Assembly: GCF_000316195.1 (NCBI RefSeq)
Contig: NZ_JH994111.1
Span: 959,999-1,023,998 of the forward strand
DNA: 64,000 nt
Origin: Brachyspira hampsonii 30446
Lineage (GTDB): Bacteria; Spirochaetota; Brachyspiria; Brachyspirales; Brachyspiraceae
Direction: 5' to 3'
Shown: in pieces, positions 63,969 through 64,000 of the stretch
How the letters are laid out: every line of letters begins with the position of its first letter
Numbering within the stretch: the stretch's first letter is position 1
Position numbers and translations under genes: made by a program
The notes under the pieces: generated by a model
The model's input: the letters and a program-made list of their open reading frames with translations, nothing else
What the model was told of the DNA's origin: nothing
The model's database searches: none

Positions 63969-64000
63969 GAGTTTTTTTATATTTTTTATTATACTTGTTT

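Overview
The window looks like a piece of a Brachyspira chromosome (intestinal spirochaete). This is an inference from very low GC content, a strong preference for A/T-ending codons, many short-signal lipoproteins, and gene content typical of that genus (ackA, pyrH-floA, frr-uppS-cdsA, M30-type lipoproteins, Rpn-family protein, multi-TM chemoreceptor). No rRNA, tRNA, CRISPR array or prophage was seen.

Layout: 1-2.8 kb, end of a Lol/MacB-type permease with its ATPase, then an MsbA-like exporter. 2.9-4.1 kb (minus), CAP-domain protein and ExbD. 4.3-8.1 kb, three tandem M30-like zinc-metallopeptidase lipoproteins, the third a mosaic of the other two. 8.1-10.6 kb, a small membrane protein, ackA, and a HEPN/MNT pair. 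10.6-14.6 kb, oligopeptide-binding lipoprotein, DUF2147-like protein, M29 aminopeptidase, GNAT. 15-19.9 kb, pyrH-floA, MalY-like aminotransferase, ahpC, fabD. 20.2-28.1 kb, CDF exporter, a frameshifted gene, PhzF, MurD, ABC-F, and a YtcJ-like amidohydrolase lacking its metal ligands. 28.6-30.8 kb (minus), frr-uppS-cdsA. 31.2-40.3 kb, manA, Mla-type ATPase and MCE protein, inositol monophosphatase, an isolated F1 beta subunit gene, a chemoreceptor, an OmpA-domain protein. 40.5-46.9 kb, an Obg GTPase fused in one frame to a radical-SAM enzyme, Rpn protein, flavodoxin, cheW, rbfA, nrnA, rnhA. 47-52.5 kb, oligopeptide permeases OppB/OppC and a lipoprotein, then on the minus strand a hypothetical protein and a GHL10 lipoprotein. 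53-57 kb, DUF779 and aldehyde dehydrogenase (minus), then a probable type II restriction-modification pair. 57.3-59.8 kb, a TPP riboswitch ahead of a YjiH-family membrane protein and thiM. 59.9-64 kb (minus), BASS-family transporter with a GldA-like dehydrogenase, and ilvD.

Three homologous 272-329 bp elements (14709-14980, 28140-28468, 52632-52907) have terminal inverted repeats starting TAGAC, a GC-rich core and no ORF; they look like MITEs. They fill three of the largest gene-free gaps.

Strongest leads: the Obg/radical-SAM fusion; the TPP-riboswitch/YjiH/ThiM unit, which suggests a thiazole or thiamine transporter; the amidohydrolase that has lost all canonical metal ligands; three genes whose -10 box lies 6 nt before the start codon with no Shine-Dalgarno sequence (predicted leaderless mRNAs); the mosaic metallopeptidase cluster; the MITE family; and the isolated atpD.
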